A stretch of DNA of 44,854 nt from Hungatella sp. (GCA_022796015.1 JAAWHU010000023.1:1-44854), one strand, 5' to 3'; counted from the first letter of the stretch, positions 24,358 to 33,617 are shown. A program made the numbers and translations. Notes: a model not told the origin generated them from the sequence alone.

Positions 24358-25209
24358 ATGGCATATAACCCGATTATAAACATCTCGTCGGTGATTTCAT
24401 ATGTGGAGGCACATTTAAACGAAAAATTAGATTTGGAGACGGTTGCCAATGAAGTACATTACTCAAAGTATCATTTACATCGCATGTTTACCGACACCGT
24501 CGGTATGACCCTCCATGATTATATCCGGCGCAGACAGCTTACGGAGGCGGCAAAGCTCCTTGTGTTCTCACAACAATCCATCCTTGAGATTGCACTGGCT
24601 GCAGGATATGAGAGCCAGCAGGCCTTCACAAGTGTTTTTAAGGCTATGTATAAACAAACACCTTTAGAATACCGAGAGCATGAGGAATTTTATCCTCTTC
24701 AGCTGGAGTTTAAACTGAACCGCAATCCCTCTCCGCCTGATACCATGGTTCAGGCCATAACCTATGGGAAGCCTGAAGATATTCCGGCCTGGATGGAATT
24801 CGTTTCCCTGGTGATTGATGGTTTTCCCTGCCTGGACCGGGCAGAGCATCTCAAACGTCTCAAAATCTATATAGAGCAGAAACAGGCGCTTATTATGCGG
24901 GATAACCATATTATCATCGGCGCCGCCGCATTTTCTTGCGAAAACGGAAGTATCGACTTTTTAGGTGTCCATCCCCAATACCGCCGGCGCGGCATTGCAA
25001 AAGCATTTCTTGATTATATCATGAACAATATTTTTATAAGCAGGGAAATCACCATCACTACCTTCCGGAAAGGCGATCAGGCCGACACAGGCCAGCGCAA
25101 AACCTACGAGAGTCTCGGATTCGCAGAATCTGAGCTTTTAAGAGAATTTGGCTACCCGGTTCAGAGATTGATCCTGCGGCCGGCTCAGGAGGGCATTTCA
25201 AATGAATGA
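24358..25209 (+). CDS. AraC family regulator with C-terminal GNAT domain
   Basis: This protein of about 283 residues has an unusual order. An AraC-type double helix-turn-helix comes first (about residues 8-105: ISYVEAHLNEKLDLETVANEVHYSKYHLHRMFTD and ILEIALAAGYESQQAFTSVFKAMYKQTPLEYR), then a GNAT acetyltransferase-like domain (about 140-270). The latter has the acetyl-CoA-binding motif LGVHPQYRRRGIAKAFLDYIM and YESLGFAE. It probably senses or modifies a small molecule and controls the coupled MATE gene. A GTG at 24340 is in frame, but AAGGGGG lies 7 nt before the ATG at 24358, so the later start is preferred. Its last 8 nt overlap the MATE start. Confidence 0.88.
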   Translation: MAYNPIINISSVISYVEAHLNEKLDLETVANEVHYSKYHLHRMFTDTVGMTLHDYIRRRQLTEAAKLLVFSQQSILEIALAAGYESQQAFTSVFKAMYKQTPLEYREHEEFYPLQLEFKLNRNPSPPDTMVQAITYGKPEDIPAWMEFVSLVIDGFPCLDRAEHLKRLKIYIEQKQALIMRDNHIIIGAAAFSCENGSIDFLGVHPQYRRRGIAKAFLDYIMNNIFISREITITTFRKGDQADTGQRKTYESLGFAESELLREFGYPVQRLILRPAQEGISNE

Positions 25210-26530
25210 CCATACATTAGACCAGGCATGGAGTGGGGCATCGCTCCTTGGCTTTGCATTTCCCACGATTATGATGATGATATTTATGGGACTGTACACA
25301 ATTACAGATACCATATTTGTATCCGCGTTTATCAACACAGATGCCCTTTCCGCTCTGAACATGGTGTGCCCTCTCGTCAACATTACCGTAGGTCTTGGAA
25401 CCATGATTGCGGCCGGCGGCAATGGGATTGTGTCCCGAAAACTAGGAGCCGGACAAATCCAGGAGGCAAAAGAAGATTTCACCCTGCTAATCATGGCGGG
25501 AGCCCTGATAGGATTTGTGATTCTTGCAGCGGGAATTTTATGGATGGATGAGATTATATATGGACTTGGAGCAAGTCAGCTTCTCTTTCCTTATTGCAGA
25601 GATTACTTGGAAGTGTTGTTTTTGTTTATGCCCGCCAATATCATTCAAACCCTATTCTCCAATCTGTTTGTCACTGCCGGAAAGCCCGGCATGGGATTTG
25701 GTCTGTCTGTACTGGCCGGTGTTACCAATATTGTTCTGGATTATGTTTTTATTGTGGTCTGCGGTCTTGGTATCCGGGGCGCGGCCTTAGGAACAGGCTG
25801 CGGTTATTTCGTTCCCGCAGCTGCCGGGACAGCCTTTTTTGCTGGGAGCAACCATACCCTTTCTTTTACAAAACTCAAATGGAGGTGGAAGGTGTTAAGG
25901 GAAAGCTGCATCAACGGTTCTTCAGAAATGATCAGCCAGTTGGCATCAGCCGTGACCACGTTTCTGTTTAATATCACCATGATGGAGCTGCTGGGAGAAA
26001 CGGGAGTTGCAGCTATCACCATTCTCATTTACTCCCAGTTTATGCTGAACACATTATTTATGGGGTTTTCCATGGGAGTTGCCCCCATCATAGGTTTCAA
26101 TTACGGAAGCCAAAACATCAGCCGGCAAAAAAAGGTATTGCAGATTTCCATAGGCTTTATTGCCGCGGCATCACTGCTGGTGTTTGCCGGTTCCATGTGG
26201 GGAGGCCCTTATATTGTAAGGTTATTTGTATCTGACACGTCAGAAGTTTACAAAATTGCGGCTGGAGGGTTTTCCATCTTTTCCTATAGTTTTTTATTCT
26301 GCGGCTTCAATATCTTTATCTCTGCCCTGTTTACGGCCCTGTCAAACGGAATCGTCTCGGCAGCACTCTCATTTATGCGGACCTTCGGGCTTCTGGCCGG
26401 CGGTATCCTTCTGCTGCCTAAGTTCTGGGGCATAAACGGCATATGGCTGGCTGTACCGGCAGCGGAGGGAGTGATGTTTGTTGTATCGGTTCTGTGCCTG
26501 ATCCTCTGTCAAAAAACATATTTCCGCTGA
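25202..26530 (+). CDS. MATE family efflux transporter
   Basis: This 442-residue membrane exporter of the MATE family has twelve hydrophobic segments in two similar halves. Family features include IMMMIFMGLYTITDTIFVSAFINTDALSALNMVCPLVNI near the start, GNGIVSRKLGAGQIQEAKEDF after helix 2, GMGFGLSVLAGVTNIVLDYVFIVVCGLGIRGAALGTG in the middle, and MGVAPIIGFNYGSQN in the second half. It overlaps the AraC-GNAT gene by 8 nt with GGAGGG 8 nt upstream, so the two are translationally coupled. The exporter is probably under that regulator's control. The substrate is unknown. A bidirectional terminator follows. Confidence 0.93.
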   Translation: MNDHTLDQAWSGASLLGFAFPTIMMMIFMGLYTITDTIFVSAFINTDALSALNMVCPLVNITVGLGTMIAAGGNGIVSRKLGAGQIQEAKEDFTLLIMAGALIGFVILAAGILWMDEIIYGLGASQLLFPYCRDYLEVLFLFMPANIIQTLFSNLFVTAGKPGMGFGLSVLAGVTNIVLDYVFIVVCGLGIRGAALGTGCGYFVPAAAGTAFFAGSNHTLSFTKLKWRWKVLRESCINGSSEMISQLASAVTTFLFNITMMELLGETGVAAITILIYSQFMLNTLFMGFSMGVAPIIGFNYGSQNISRQKKVLQISIGFIAAASLLVFAGSMWGGPYIVRLFVSDTSEVYKIAAGGFSIFSYSFLFCGFNIFISALFTALSNGIVSAALSFMRTFGLLAGGILLLPKFWGINGIWLAVPAAEGVMFVVSVLCLILCQKTYFR

Positions 26531-26538
26531 TTCTCAAA

Positions 26539-26580
26539 AAACTGCCTTGCAAATCTGTAGTCAGACCTGCAAGGCAGTTT
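26539..26580. terminator. Bidirectional rho-independent terminator
   Basis: AAACTGCCTTGCA (26539-26551) pairs perfectly with TGCAAGGCAGTTT (26568-26580). On the minus strand the stem is followed by a T run (GTTTTTTGAG). It lies between the plus-strand MATE gene and the minus-strand regulator, which converge here. Confidence 0.85.
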
Positions 26581-26603
26581 CTATGGTATTATTTTGTCAG
26601 CTC

Positions 26604-27870
26604 TCATTTTTTGTACTCTTCCAGCTCTTGGGTCATATCTGCATAATACCAGAGCTTCCCCTTCCCGGAGCTTTTGGCATAAGCCTCTTCCACCCGCTGA
26701 AATATGGTGCTGCAGTATTCCTTTTCCGTCTTTACCAGCATTAAGATAAAGTGTCTGTTTCCGTATCTGGTATAGGCATCTCCTGTCCTGAGGGAACTTC
26801 CGATGGCGGTTTTTAGAATCTGCATCTGCTCTTGAAGGTTTATCTGTCTCGGCGCATCTCTTCCGTCCTGACTCAAGGTAAGGAACATCAGCATGGCGCT
26901 GAAATCATTTCTGGCCTTTGCCCTGACTACCAGATGGCAATAGTCTACAAAACTGGGATAGGTGCAGTAATATGCCCCTTCCACCTTCTCTTCCTTAAAA
27001 ATGGCCTTTCTGATGTCATTCTTCCTGTCCATAAACGCCTTATCCATCCTCCGCCAGCTGCTCAGCTCGCTGGTATCCATTTGGTGGTTTTCATCCAACA
27101 GCTGAAGCTCTTCAAAGCAGCTCTGCAGCTCTGCCGTCGGAGGACTCCCCATCTCTCTGGCATACAATTCCATAGTGTCATTATAAACTTCTAAAGCTTC
27201 CTTATAGCGATATACCTCCAGATTACATCGAATCAGGTAGGTCTGCCAGTTTTCAAAAGGATAGATTGCCGCCGCTCTGGAATAGAGAAGAATCCTGTTT
27301 TTATAGTCTCTTGTTTTCAAAAACTCCTTTTCCAGTTCCCATATGGTGTCCACATAAAGTTCTTTAAAATAATTGCTCTTATGAAAAAACCAGGTATCCG
27401 ACTGATTGGCAGGGAGCAGTTCTCCCGTATATTGGGCATTGGCTCTGGAAAAAAGCTCAACACGTTCTACCCCCCCCCTCACAGGATTTGGCCTCCCGAA
27501 CCAGTTCTTCAAACTCCTTTGTATCAATCTGCAGAGGCACCTGGCATTGGAAACTGCACATTCTGTCGTTAATCGTCACATATTCATCATCAGGAAGGCC
27601 GCCGGAGATCAGCTGTCCTTTCAGACGATAGATCAGATTGTTCAGGTTCTTGTTGCCGTTGGCCGTATCGGCTTTTCCGTTCCACCCATACAGATTATCT
27701 ATGAGTTCTGTTTTTGAGATTCCTCCCTGTGAGGACAGCAGCAGCATCTGAAGAAGGCGGAGGGACTTGGAACTTCCCGCCTTGTGAAAGGTTATGGCTT
27801 CACCGCCATAATACATGGCAAATCCTCCAAGCATCCGGATCTGCAGTACCTTTGAAGACAATTTCATCAC
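26604..27870 (-). pseudogene. BTAD (SARP-like) regulator, frameshifted at a G9 tract
   Basis: Two frames make one regulator of about 420 residues. The first (27870 to 27457) encodes a winged-helix OmpR-type DNA-binding domain (LQIRMLGGFAMYYGGEAITF, SSKSLRLLQMLLLSSQGGISKTELIDNLYG) and runs to a stop just after a run of nine Gs (27470-27478). The other frame continues at once with ERVELFSRANAQYTGELLPANQSDTWF and the TPR-like bacterial transcriptional activator domain (EALEVYNDTMELYAREMGSPPTAELQSCFEEL). Removing one G joins them as CEGGVERVELF. The C-terminal 110 residues look like a degenerate GGDEF domain (LRTGDAYTRYGNRHFILML). It starts at the GTG at 27870 or the ATG at 27867, 12 nt after the hydrolase gene. 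The shift may be phase variation, a fixed mutation or a sequencing error. Confidence 0.85.
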
Positions 27871-27882
27871 CCCTTTAAACCC

Positions 27883-28497
27883 TTATCTCCGAATCTTCAG
27901 AACTGCTGTCTGCTTCTTTGTATCTTTTGTTATTTCCAGCACATGACCGTCATACTCTCTCACATCACTGCACAGCTTTGTAAAGTCCTCCACGGTTCCC
28001 AGAACATCAAAGCCAAATCCCTCTCCCCGGTAATGCATAGGCACTACTACCCGGGGGACAATCTGATCCACCAGCATTTTGGCCTGTTTGGCATCGATGG
28101 TATAGTAGCCGCCCACAGGAATGAGAATCCCGTCCAGGCCTTTCAGCTTATGGAGCTGTTCCGGCTCCAGCTCACAGCCCAGATCTCCCATATGTGCAAT
28201 TCTTACCTCTCCGTCGTCCAGAATATGTATCTTATTGCTTCCCCGAAGTGCTCCTCCTTGATCATCATGCCAGGCAGCAATCACCTCAGTCTTCACCGGC
28301 GGCTCTCCATGGCTCCTTAAAGTGACTCCGCCCCGGAAATTATGGTCAAAATGCTCATGGCTGCACAGCACCTCGTCCGCTGTCTCCCTCACAGGCAGAC
28401 ATCCGGGCACACTGCCATCCTCATATGGGTCAATGACCAGCGTATATCCCCCTGATTCCACTTTAAAACAAGAATGTCCCAGCCAGGTTATCCTCAT
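27883..28497 (-). CDS. MBL-fold metal-dependent hydrolase (UlaG-like)
   Basis: This 204-residue cytoplasmic member of the metallo-beta-lactamase superfamily is close to the UlaG/UPF0173 branch. The zinc-binding motif is CSHEHFDHN at about residue 45-53. The opening MRITWLGHSCFKVESGGYTLVIDPY is typical of the group, and further ligand histidines lie in HMGDLG and PMHYRGEGFGFD. UlaG-like proteins act as lactonases or phosphodiesterases on varied substrates, and the substrate here is not determinable. It has its own promoter at 28532-28560, lies 3' of the uxu operon on the same strand, and is followed 12 nt later by the broken BTAD regulator, so those two are probably cotranscribed. Confidence 0.9.
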   Translation of the reverse strand: MRITWLGHSCFKVESGGYTLVIDPYEDGSVPGCLPVRETADEVLCSHEHFDHNFRGGVTLRSHGEPPVKTEVIAAWHDDQGGALRGSNKIHILDDGEVRIAHMGDLGCELEPEQLHKLKGLDGILIPVGGYYTIDAKQAKMLVDQIVPRVVVPMHYRGEGFGFDVLGTVEDFTKLCSDVREYDGHVLEITKDTKKQTAVLKIRR

Positions 28498-28531
28498 ATT
28501 TCAGCTCCCTCCTTTTTATCTGCTATTTATG

Positions 28532-28560
28532 AGTATAGCCCATTTCCCCAACAAACGCAA
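28532..28560 (-). promoter_or_regulatory. Promoter for the hydrolase-regulator pair
   Basis: On the minus strand TTGCGT (28555-28560) and TATACT (28532-28537) are 17 nt apart. The site begins directly at the stop codon of the upstream GntR gene and lies about 35 nt before the hydrolase ATG. Confidence 0.6.
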
Positions 28561-29235
28561 TCACTTAAAATATCCGGGATATCGTCTCCTGACCTCCTCT
28601 TCATCCACCTTATACCGATTCAGATGCCTGTCCATAAGCTCCTTGGCGGCGGCAGGTTCCTTGTCCCGGACTGCCTCAAAGATCCTCTGATGATCCTCCA
28701 CCAGGCTCTTGTCCTTTATGGTTCCCAGGGCCATGTTTCTGACCCGGTCAAAGTGCACCATCATCCCCTTCATCATTTCATAAGCCTGGAGCTTCCCGGC
28801 AATCTTAAAAAGAAGATAATGAAATTCATCGTCCAGTTCCAGAAGCTTCTCCTTCACCCGGTCCTGCTGGTAGAATCTCTGAAGCTTCACATTGTCCTCC
28901 AGCATCTTTATGGAATCCGGGCCGATTCTTTGACAGGCCGCTTCCACCACTGCCGTCTCCAGCACATTGCGCACAAAGCAGGCCTCCTCCACAAGCTCAT
29001 AATCAATGAGGGAGACCACACTGCCTCTCTGGGGATAGATGGTTATAACCTTTAGCTTTGCCAGCTCCAGAAGGGCTTCCCGGACAGGGGTGCGGGACAG
29101 GGAAAGGCAGGCCGCTACCTCCCTGTCACTGATGCTGCTGCCTGGTTCCAGCTCCAGGCGGATAATATTTTCCTTTATCATCCGGAGTGCATAATCACGG
29201 CTGTTTTCTCTTGCCAGCTGTTCCGTAATATACAT
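28561..29235 (-). CDS. GntR family (FCD) regulator of hexuronate metabolism
   Basis: This 224-residue DNA-binding repressor has the FadR/FCD layout. The N-terminal winged helix (residues about 12-75) has SISDREVAACLSLSRTPVREALLELAKLKVITIYPQRGSVV. The all-helical C-terminal effector domain has the metal-binding pattern with DDEFHYLLFKIAG, EDHQRIFEAVRDKEP and MDRHLNRY. As the last gene of the uxuA-uxuB operon it probably represses its own operon in response to a hexuronate intermediate; that is inference from position. The palindrome ACTAATATATTAGT at the operon promoter is the obvious candidate operator. It starts 44 nt after uxuB. Confidence 0.9.
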   Translation of the reverse strand: MYITEQLARENSRDYALRMIKENIIRLELEPGSSISDREVAACLSLSRTPVREALLELAKLKVITIYPQRGSVVSLIDYELVEEACFVRNVLETAVVEAACQRIGPDSIKMLEDNVKLQRFYQQDRVKEKLLELDDEFHYLLFKIAGKLQAYEMMKGMMVHFDRVRNMALGTIKDKSLVEDHQRIFEAVRDKEPAAAKELMDRHLNRYKVDEEEVRRRYPGYFK

Positions 29236-29279
29236 ATCCTTCCCCCTATTCTCAATGGTACCGCCAAAGCCTTAAGAGC

Positions 29280-30896
29280 CTACTGTCCTGCATATTGTTT
29301 CAGAACCTGGGATACGGCCCCGGGTCCTGCAAGCATCTGGACGAACATGTTCTCTACCTTGGAGGCCAGACCTGCCTCATACAAATCCACACCAAATATC
29401 ACTTTGTTGGAGAGAATGGATTTCAGCTGCCCTCTGTAGGAATCCGGTTCCCCGGCCTTCACATCCTTAAGCTGTTCCTTCAGCTGACTCAGCATAGGGT
29501 CAGGGCTTATGGCCATCTCCTGTCCCTTGTCGTCCACTCCCAGAAGATATCTGAGCCAGCCGGCCAGAACCAGGGGAATACAGGTCATTTTCTCAATATC
29601 CAGGTCTTCCCTTGCCATATATGATTTTATGGTCTCTCCATACCGGACAGCCACCTTCTGGCTGGTATCTGTGGCGATCCTCTGAGGCGTGTCGGGAATA
29701 AAGGGATTGGGCAGCCTCTCGCCGATGACTTCATGGATAAAATCCATAGGATTAATAATCCCCGGATCGGTTACCACAGGCATCCCTTCCTCATAGCCGA
29801 TGTGCTCCACCAGCCTTTTTAGCTCCTGATTCTCCATCTCTGCGGCAATACTCTCATATCCCAGAAGACAGCCGAACACAGCCAGAGCCGTATGAAGGGG
29901 ATTCAGGCATGTGGTAACCTTCATGCGCTCTGTCATGTTCACCGTGTTCCGGGTAGTCATATACACCCCTGCCTTCTCCAGGCACGGCCGGCCGTTGGGG
30001 AACCGGTCCTCCACCACCAGGTACTGGGGAATCTCGGCATTCACAAATGGGGCGATATAGGTGTTTTTACTGGTGATTACGGGAGCCATGTTCTCAATCC
30101 CCTCCTCTGCCAGCTGATCCTCTATAGCCTTTGCCGGCCTCGGAGTGATCTTGTCGATCATGGTCCATGGGAAGGACACCCTGGCCTCGTCCTCCAGGTA
30201 TTCCAAAAATTCTCCCGGAACCAGCCCTCTCTCGTTCCATGCCTTCCCAATGGTTACAATACTTTCTCTCAGCTTCTCGCCGTTGTGGCTGCAGTTATCC
30301 ATACTGACCATGGCTATGGGCGCCGCACCTGCCTTAAACCGGGCAAATAGCAAGGATGCCGCCACACTCATGGCATGGCGCGCCTGATCCGGCCCCTTTT
30401 CCATATCCTCCTGGACTGCCTTCAAAAAGCTGCCTCCCATATCCTTTATGGCATAGCCTTTCTCCGTGATGGTGAAGCTTGCCATCTGCAGGGAAGGATT
30501 GGCAAAGATATGTTTTAAAGCCTGCCACTGCTCCTGATCCTGGCTGTCCGCCCGAATCCCCTGTGAGGTGGAGGCGATCACTTCCTTCTCTGTACCTCCG
30601 TCAGGCCTTAAGCTGACCATCAGGGTCATATTGTCGTAAGGCCGGTAAATCTCATCAATGATATCATAGTCAAAGGTCTCCGCCGCAATAATTCCGCACT
30701 CTGCCAGGCCCTGGTTCAGAAGCCTCTGCTGCAGCCCGGCGATAAAGCCTCTGAAAATATTGCCTGCTCCGAAATGAACCCACACAGGAGTCTTTCGGGT
30801 GGCCTGGCACATAGCCTTCCAGTCATACCGGGGCAGAACCACGCCAGCCCTCTCCCACTCCTCTTTTCTCTCTATTCCTTCATAATTTAATATCAT
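29280..30896 (-). CDS. uxuB: Mannitol dehydrogenase family oxidoreductase, probable fructuronate reductase UxuB
   Basis: This 538-residue NAD-dependent long-chain polyol dehydrogenase probably interconverts D-fructuronate and D-mannonate in hexuronate breakdown. It has the N-terminal Rossmann region (VHFGAGNIFRGFIAGLQQRLL), the segment IAMVSMDNCSHNGEKLRESIV, DKITPRP, and the catalytic-region motif MKVTTCLNPLHTALAVFG with the conserved Lys, Asn and His. The neighbour uxuA makes fructuronate reductase the natural assignment over tagaturonate or mannitol enzymes. AAAGGAG precedes the ATG by about 13 nt. No uronate isomerase (uxaC) or kdgK/kdgA gene is in the window. Confidence 0.9.
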   Translation of the reverse strand: MILNYEGIERKEEWERAGVVLPRYDWKAMCQATRKTPVWVHFGAGNIFRGFIAGLQQRLLNQGLAECGIIAAETFDYDIIDEIYRPYDNMTLMVSLRPDGGTEKEVIASTSQGIRADSQDQEQWQALKHIFANPSLQMASFTITEKGYAIKDMGGSFLKAVQEDMEKGPDQARHAMSVAASLLFARFKAGAAPIAMVSMDNCSHNGEKLRESIVTIGKAWNERGLVPGEFLEYLEDEARVSFPWTMIDKITPRPAKAIEDQLAEEGIENMAPVITSKNTYIAPFVNAEIPQYLVVEDRFPNGRPCLEKAGVYMTTRNTVNMTERMKVTTCLNPLHTALAVFGCLLGYESIAAEMENQELKRLVEHIGYEEGMPVVTDPGIINPMDFIHEVIGERLPNPFIPDTPQRIATDTSQKVAVRYGETIKSYMAREDLDIEKMTCIPLVLAGWLRYLLGVDDKGQEMAISPDPMLSQLKEQLKDVKAGEPDSYRGQLKSILSNKVIFGVDLYEAGLASKVENMFVQMLAGPGAVSQVLKQYAGQ

Positions 30897-30937
30897 GACT
30901 GTCTCTTAACTCCTTTTACTTAGACTTTCGCTGTCAC

Positions 30938-32014
30938 CTAAGACATTTTGTCGATGGCCTCCCAGACGCCGTTAAGGTACGCTGCGCCCAATGCCCGGTC
31001 ATAGAGGCCGTAGCCGGGACGTCCCACCTCATCCCAGATCATTCTCCCGTGGTCAGGACGGACATATACATCCTTGGGGCAGGTGTCATAGACTGCCTTC
31101 ACGATCTCAAACATATCCAAGTCTCCGCAGGAAGACAGATGGGCCGCCTCCCTGAAACAGTGGTGCCCCAGATATTTTACATTGCGGATATGAAGACATG
31201 CAATGCGGTTCTTCTGGCCGAAATGACGGATAATCGCCGGAATATCGTTGTCCGGATTGGAGCCTAAGGAGCCGGTGCACAGGCACAGAGCATTGGCAGG
31301 GGAGTCGTGAAGAGCCACAATCTTGTCAAAATCTTCCTGGCTGTGGGAAATGCGGGGAAGGCCGAAAATCGGCCATGCCGGGTCATCGGGGTGCACCGCC
31401 ATGCGGATCCCCACTTCCTCACATACAGGAATCACTGCATCCAGGAAATACTTGTAATGAGCCCGAAGCATATCGGGAGTAATGCTCTCATACTGCTTTA
31501 AGGTCTTCTCAAGCTCTGCCAAGCGCTCCGGCTCCCAGCCCGGAAGGGTAAAGCCGTTGCTGTCCTTTGCCGTCTTTCTCACAATCTCAAGAGGCGTCAT
31601 GGCGCCCAGCTCCTTCTCGTCGAAATACAGGCTGTTGGAACCATCCTCCTCAATGACACGGGCCAGGTCTGTCCTGAGCCAGTCCAATACCGGCATAAAA
31701 TTGTACACAATCACCTTAATTCCGTACTTTGCCAGGTTCCGGATGGTAGTAATGTAGTTGGCAATGTACTGGTCTCTGGTGGGAAGCCCCATTTTTATAT
31801 CCTCATGGACATTGACACTCTCGATCACCTCGCACTCAAGGCCTGCCTCATGAACCTCATCCACGTATTTTTTAATCTCCTCCTCCGTCCACACTTCCCC
31901 GGCAGCCTTGTAATCAAGAACTCCCATAAGTCCGCTCATACCCGGAATCTGCCTGATCTGCTTTAATGTGATGGAATCACTGTCAGAACCATACCAACGA
32001 AATGTCATTTTCAT
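30938..32014 (-). CDS. uxuA: Mannonate dehydratase UxuA
   Basis: This 358-residue enzyme dehydrates D-mannonate to 2-keto-3-deoxy-D-gluconate in the hexuronate pathway. It has a TIM-barrel fold with divalent metal at the active site. Family features in order: [109 protein letters not shown], and [14 protein letters not shown]. The metal-binding His, Cys and Asp residues are all in place. AAAGGAG lies 9 nt before the ATG. It is the first gene of the operon uxuA-uxuB-gntR, with a clear promoter 50 nt upstream. Confidence 0.96.
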   Translation of the reverse strand: MKMTFRWYGSDSDSITLKQIRQIPGMSGLMGVLDYKAAGEVWTEEEIKKYVDEVHEAGLECEVIESVNVHEDIKMGLPTRDQYIANYITTIRNLAKYGIKVIVYNFMPVLDWLRTDLARVIEEDGSNSLYFDEKELGAMTPLEIVRKTAKDSNGFTLPGWEPERLAELEKTLKQYESITPDMLRAHYKYFLDAVIPVCEEVGIRMAVHPDDPAWPIFGLPRISHSQEDFDKIVALHDSPANALCLCTGSLGSNPDNDIPAIIRHFGQKNRIACLHIRNVKYLGHHCFREAAHLSSCGDLDMFEIVKAVYDTCPKDVYVRPDHGRMIWDEVGRPGYGLYDRALGAAYLNGVWEAIDKMS

Positions 32015-32064
32015 AAGCTTCTTCTCCTTTTTTCATAGATGTGCGCCTCAGATGGCTTTATTTT

Positions 32065-32106
32065 AGTATAACCGCTTCTTTTTAGCTAGTCAACTAATAT
32101 ATTAGT
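32065..32106 (-). promoter_or_regulatory. uxu operon promoter with palindromic operator
   Basis: On the minus strand TTGACT (32088-32093) and TATACT (32065-32070) stand 17 nt apart, about 50 nt before uxuA. The 14-bp perfect palindrome ACTAATATATTAGT (32093-32106) touches the -35 box. A second partial inverted repeat, TAGT-TG-ACTA, overlaps the -35. Both fit binding by the operon's own GntR/FCD protein at a place that would block RNA polymerase. Confidence 0.75.
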
Positions 32107-32204
32107 CTTGTTTTCACCAAATTTTTCAAGAAGGGGTTGCCCATCGGGAAAGTTTACGATAGGATATTAAATAGGATTTTTAATTATTGAGAGGAGAATC
32201 CCCT

Positions 32205-33587
32205 ATGCACCATTTACCCCACGCTCATGAGCACCCCAAATCAAAGGCCATGGACATGACAACAGGCTCCATCAGCCGGCTTTTGCTGGCATTTGCCCTT
32301 CCTCTCCTCCTTGGAAATCTGTTTCAGCAGTTATATAATACGGTAGACAGCCTGGTAGTAGGCAATTTTGTAGGGACAGAAGCCTTAGCGGCCGTAGGCT
32401 CCACTACCAGTATCATCAATACGCTGGTAAGCTTTTTTAACGGCGTATCCATTGGGGCCGGCGTAATCATCAGCCAGTATTACGGCGCCCATGACAATAA
32501 CCGTCTTCATCTGGCCATCGAGACTACCATGACCATCACCATCATCTGCAGTGTCATTCTGACGGTGCTGGGATATGCCATGGTTCCCCTTATGCTTCGT
32601 CTCATGTCCACGCCTGAGGACGTGCTGTCAGAGGCCTCCGTCTATCTGCGGATTTATTTTTCCGGAATCTCAGGTCTTTTGGTGTACAACATGGGCAGCG
32701 GAATCCTGAGGGCCGTGGGAGATACCAAGCGCCCTTTAATGTTCCTCTGCTTTTCCAGCATCCTGAATATGGGCCTGGATCTGCTGTTTGTCCTTGGGTT
32801 CCATCTGGGAATCGCAGGCGTGGGCTATGCCACTATTATCTCCCAGTTTCTGTCTGCTATTCTCATACTTCTCCTTCTGTCCAGGAGCAGTGATGTATAC
32901 CATCTGTCCTGGAACGATCTGAAGATAGAAAAAAATATTTTAAAAAGGATTCTTATTGTAGGACTTCCCACAGGGCTTCAGCAGGCTCTCACCTCATTTT
33001 CCAATGTATTTGTCCAGTCCTATATCAACAGCTTCGGTTCCAGCTGTATGGCCGGATGGAGCTGCTACACTAAGATTGACCAGTTTATTATGCTTCCGCT
33101 CAGAAGCATGGGACAGGCGGCCACCACCTTTGTCAGCCAGAATATCGGCGCACGCAATATTTCCAGAGCTAGGAGGGGAACCTTTACGGCCCTTGCCATT
33201 GCGTCTCTCATTACGTTTGCAGGGGCCTCCATGCTGTGGATCTTTGCTCCTCAGATGGTTTACCTCTTTAACCAGGAGCAGATGGTGGTGTACTACGGCG
33301 TGCTGTTCTTAAGGCTGTGTGTGTTCTTCATGCTGTTCAGCTGCGTCAACCAGGTTCTCTCCGGAGCCCTAAGAGGAATCGGCAACGCAAAGGTGCCTAT
33401 GATTATTATGCTGTCCTCTTTTGTGGCCTTCCGCCAGCTCTACCTGTTTACCGCCACCAGGATTTCCAACACCGCCTCCGTAGTAGGGTTCGGATATCCT
33501 GCCGGATGGATCGTCAGCTCCATGCTCATGACCTGCTATTATCTGTTCAGTAAGTGGGAAAAGAAATTGGAGGTTTCGCAGCAGTGA
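32205..33587 (+). CDS. MATE family efflux transporter
   Basis: This 460-residue MATE exporter is of the type most common in gut Clostridia. The short cytoplasmic N-terminus is histidine-rich (MHHLPHAHEHPKSK), which could bind metal but may be incidental. The membrane part has DMTTGSISRLLLAFALPLLLGNLFQQLYNTVDSLVVGNFVG, GAGVIISQYYGAHDN and, in the second half, LPTGLQQALTSFSNVFVQSYIN and GQAATTFVSQNIGARN. GAGGAG lies 8 nt before the ATG at 32205; a TTG at 32187 is in frame but has no ribosome site. It is transcribed alone, divergent from uxuA, and closed by the terminator at 33618-33659. Confidence 0.94.
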   Translation: MHHLPHAHEHPKSKAMDMTTGSISRLLLAFALPLLLGNLFQQLYNTVDSLVVGNFVGTEALAAVGSTTSIINTLVSFFNGVSIGAGVIISQYYGAHDNNRLHLAIETTMTITIICSVILTVLGYAMVPLMLRLMSTPEDVLSEASVYLRIYFSGISGLLVYNMGSGILRAVGDTKRPLMFLCFSSILNMGLDLLFVLGFHLGIAGVGYATIISQFLSAILILLLLSRSSDVYHLSWNDLKIEKNILKRILIVGLPTGLQQALTSFSNVFVQSYINSFGSSCMAGWSCYTKIDQFIMLPLRSMGQAATTFVSQNIGARNISRARRGTFTALAIASLITFAGASMLWIFAPQMVYLFNQEQMVVYYGVLFLRLCVFFMLFSCVNQVLSGALRGIGNAKVPMIIMLSSFVAFRQLYLFTATRISNTASVVGFGYPAGWIVSSMLMTCYYLFSKWEKKLEVSQQ

Positions 33588-33617
33588 TTCGGGTGTCAAA
33601 AGCCCTCCAACCCAAAA

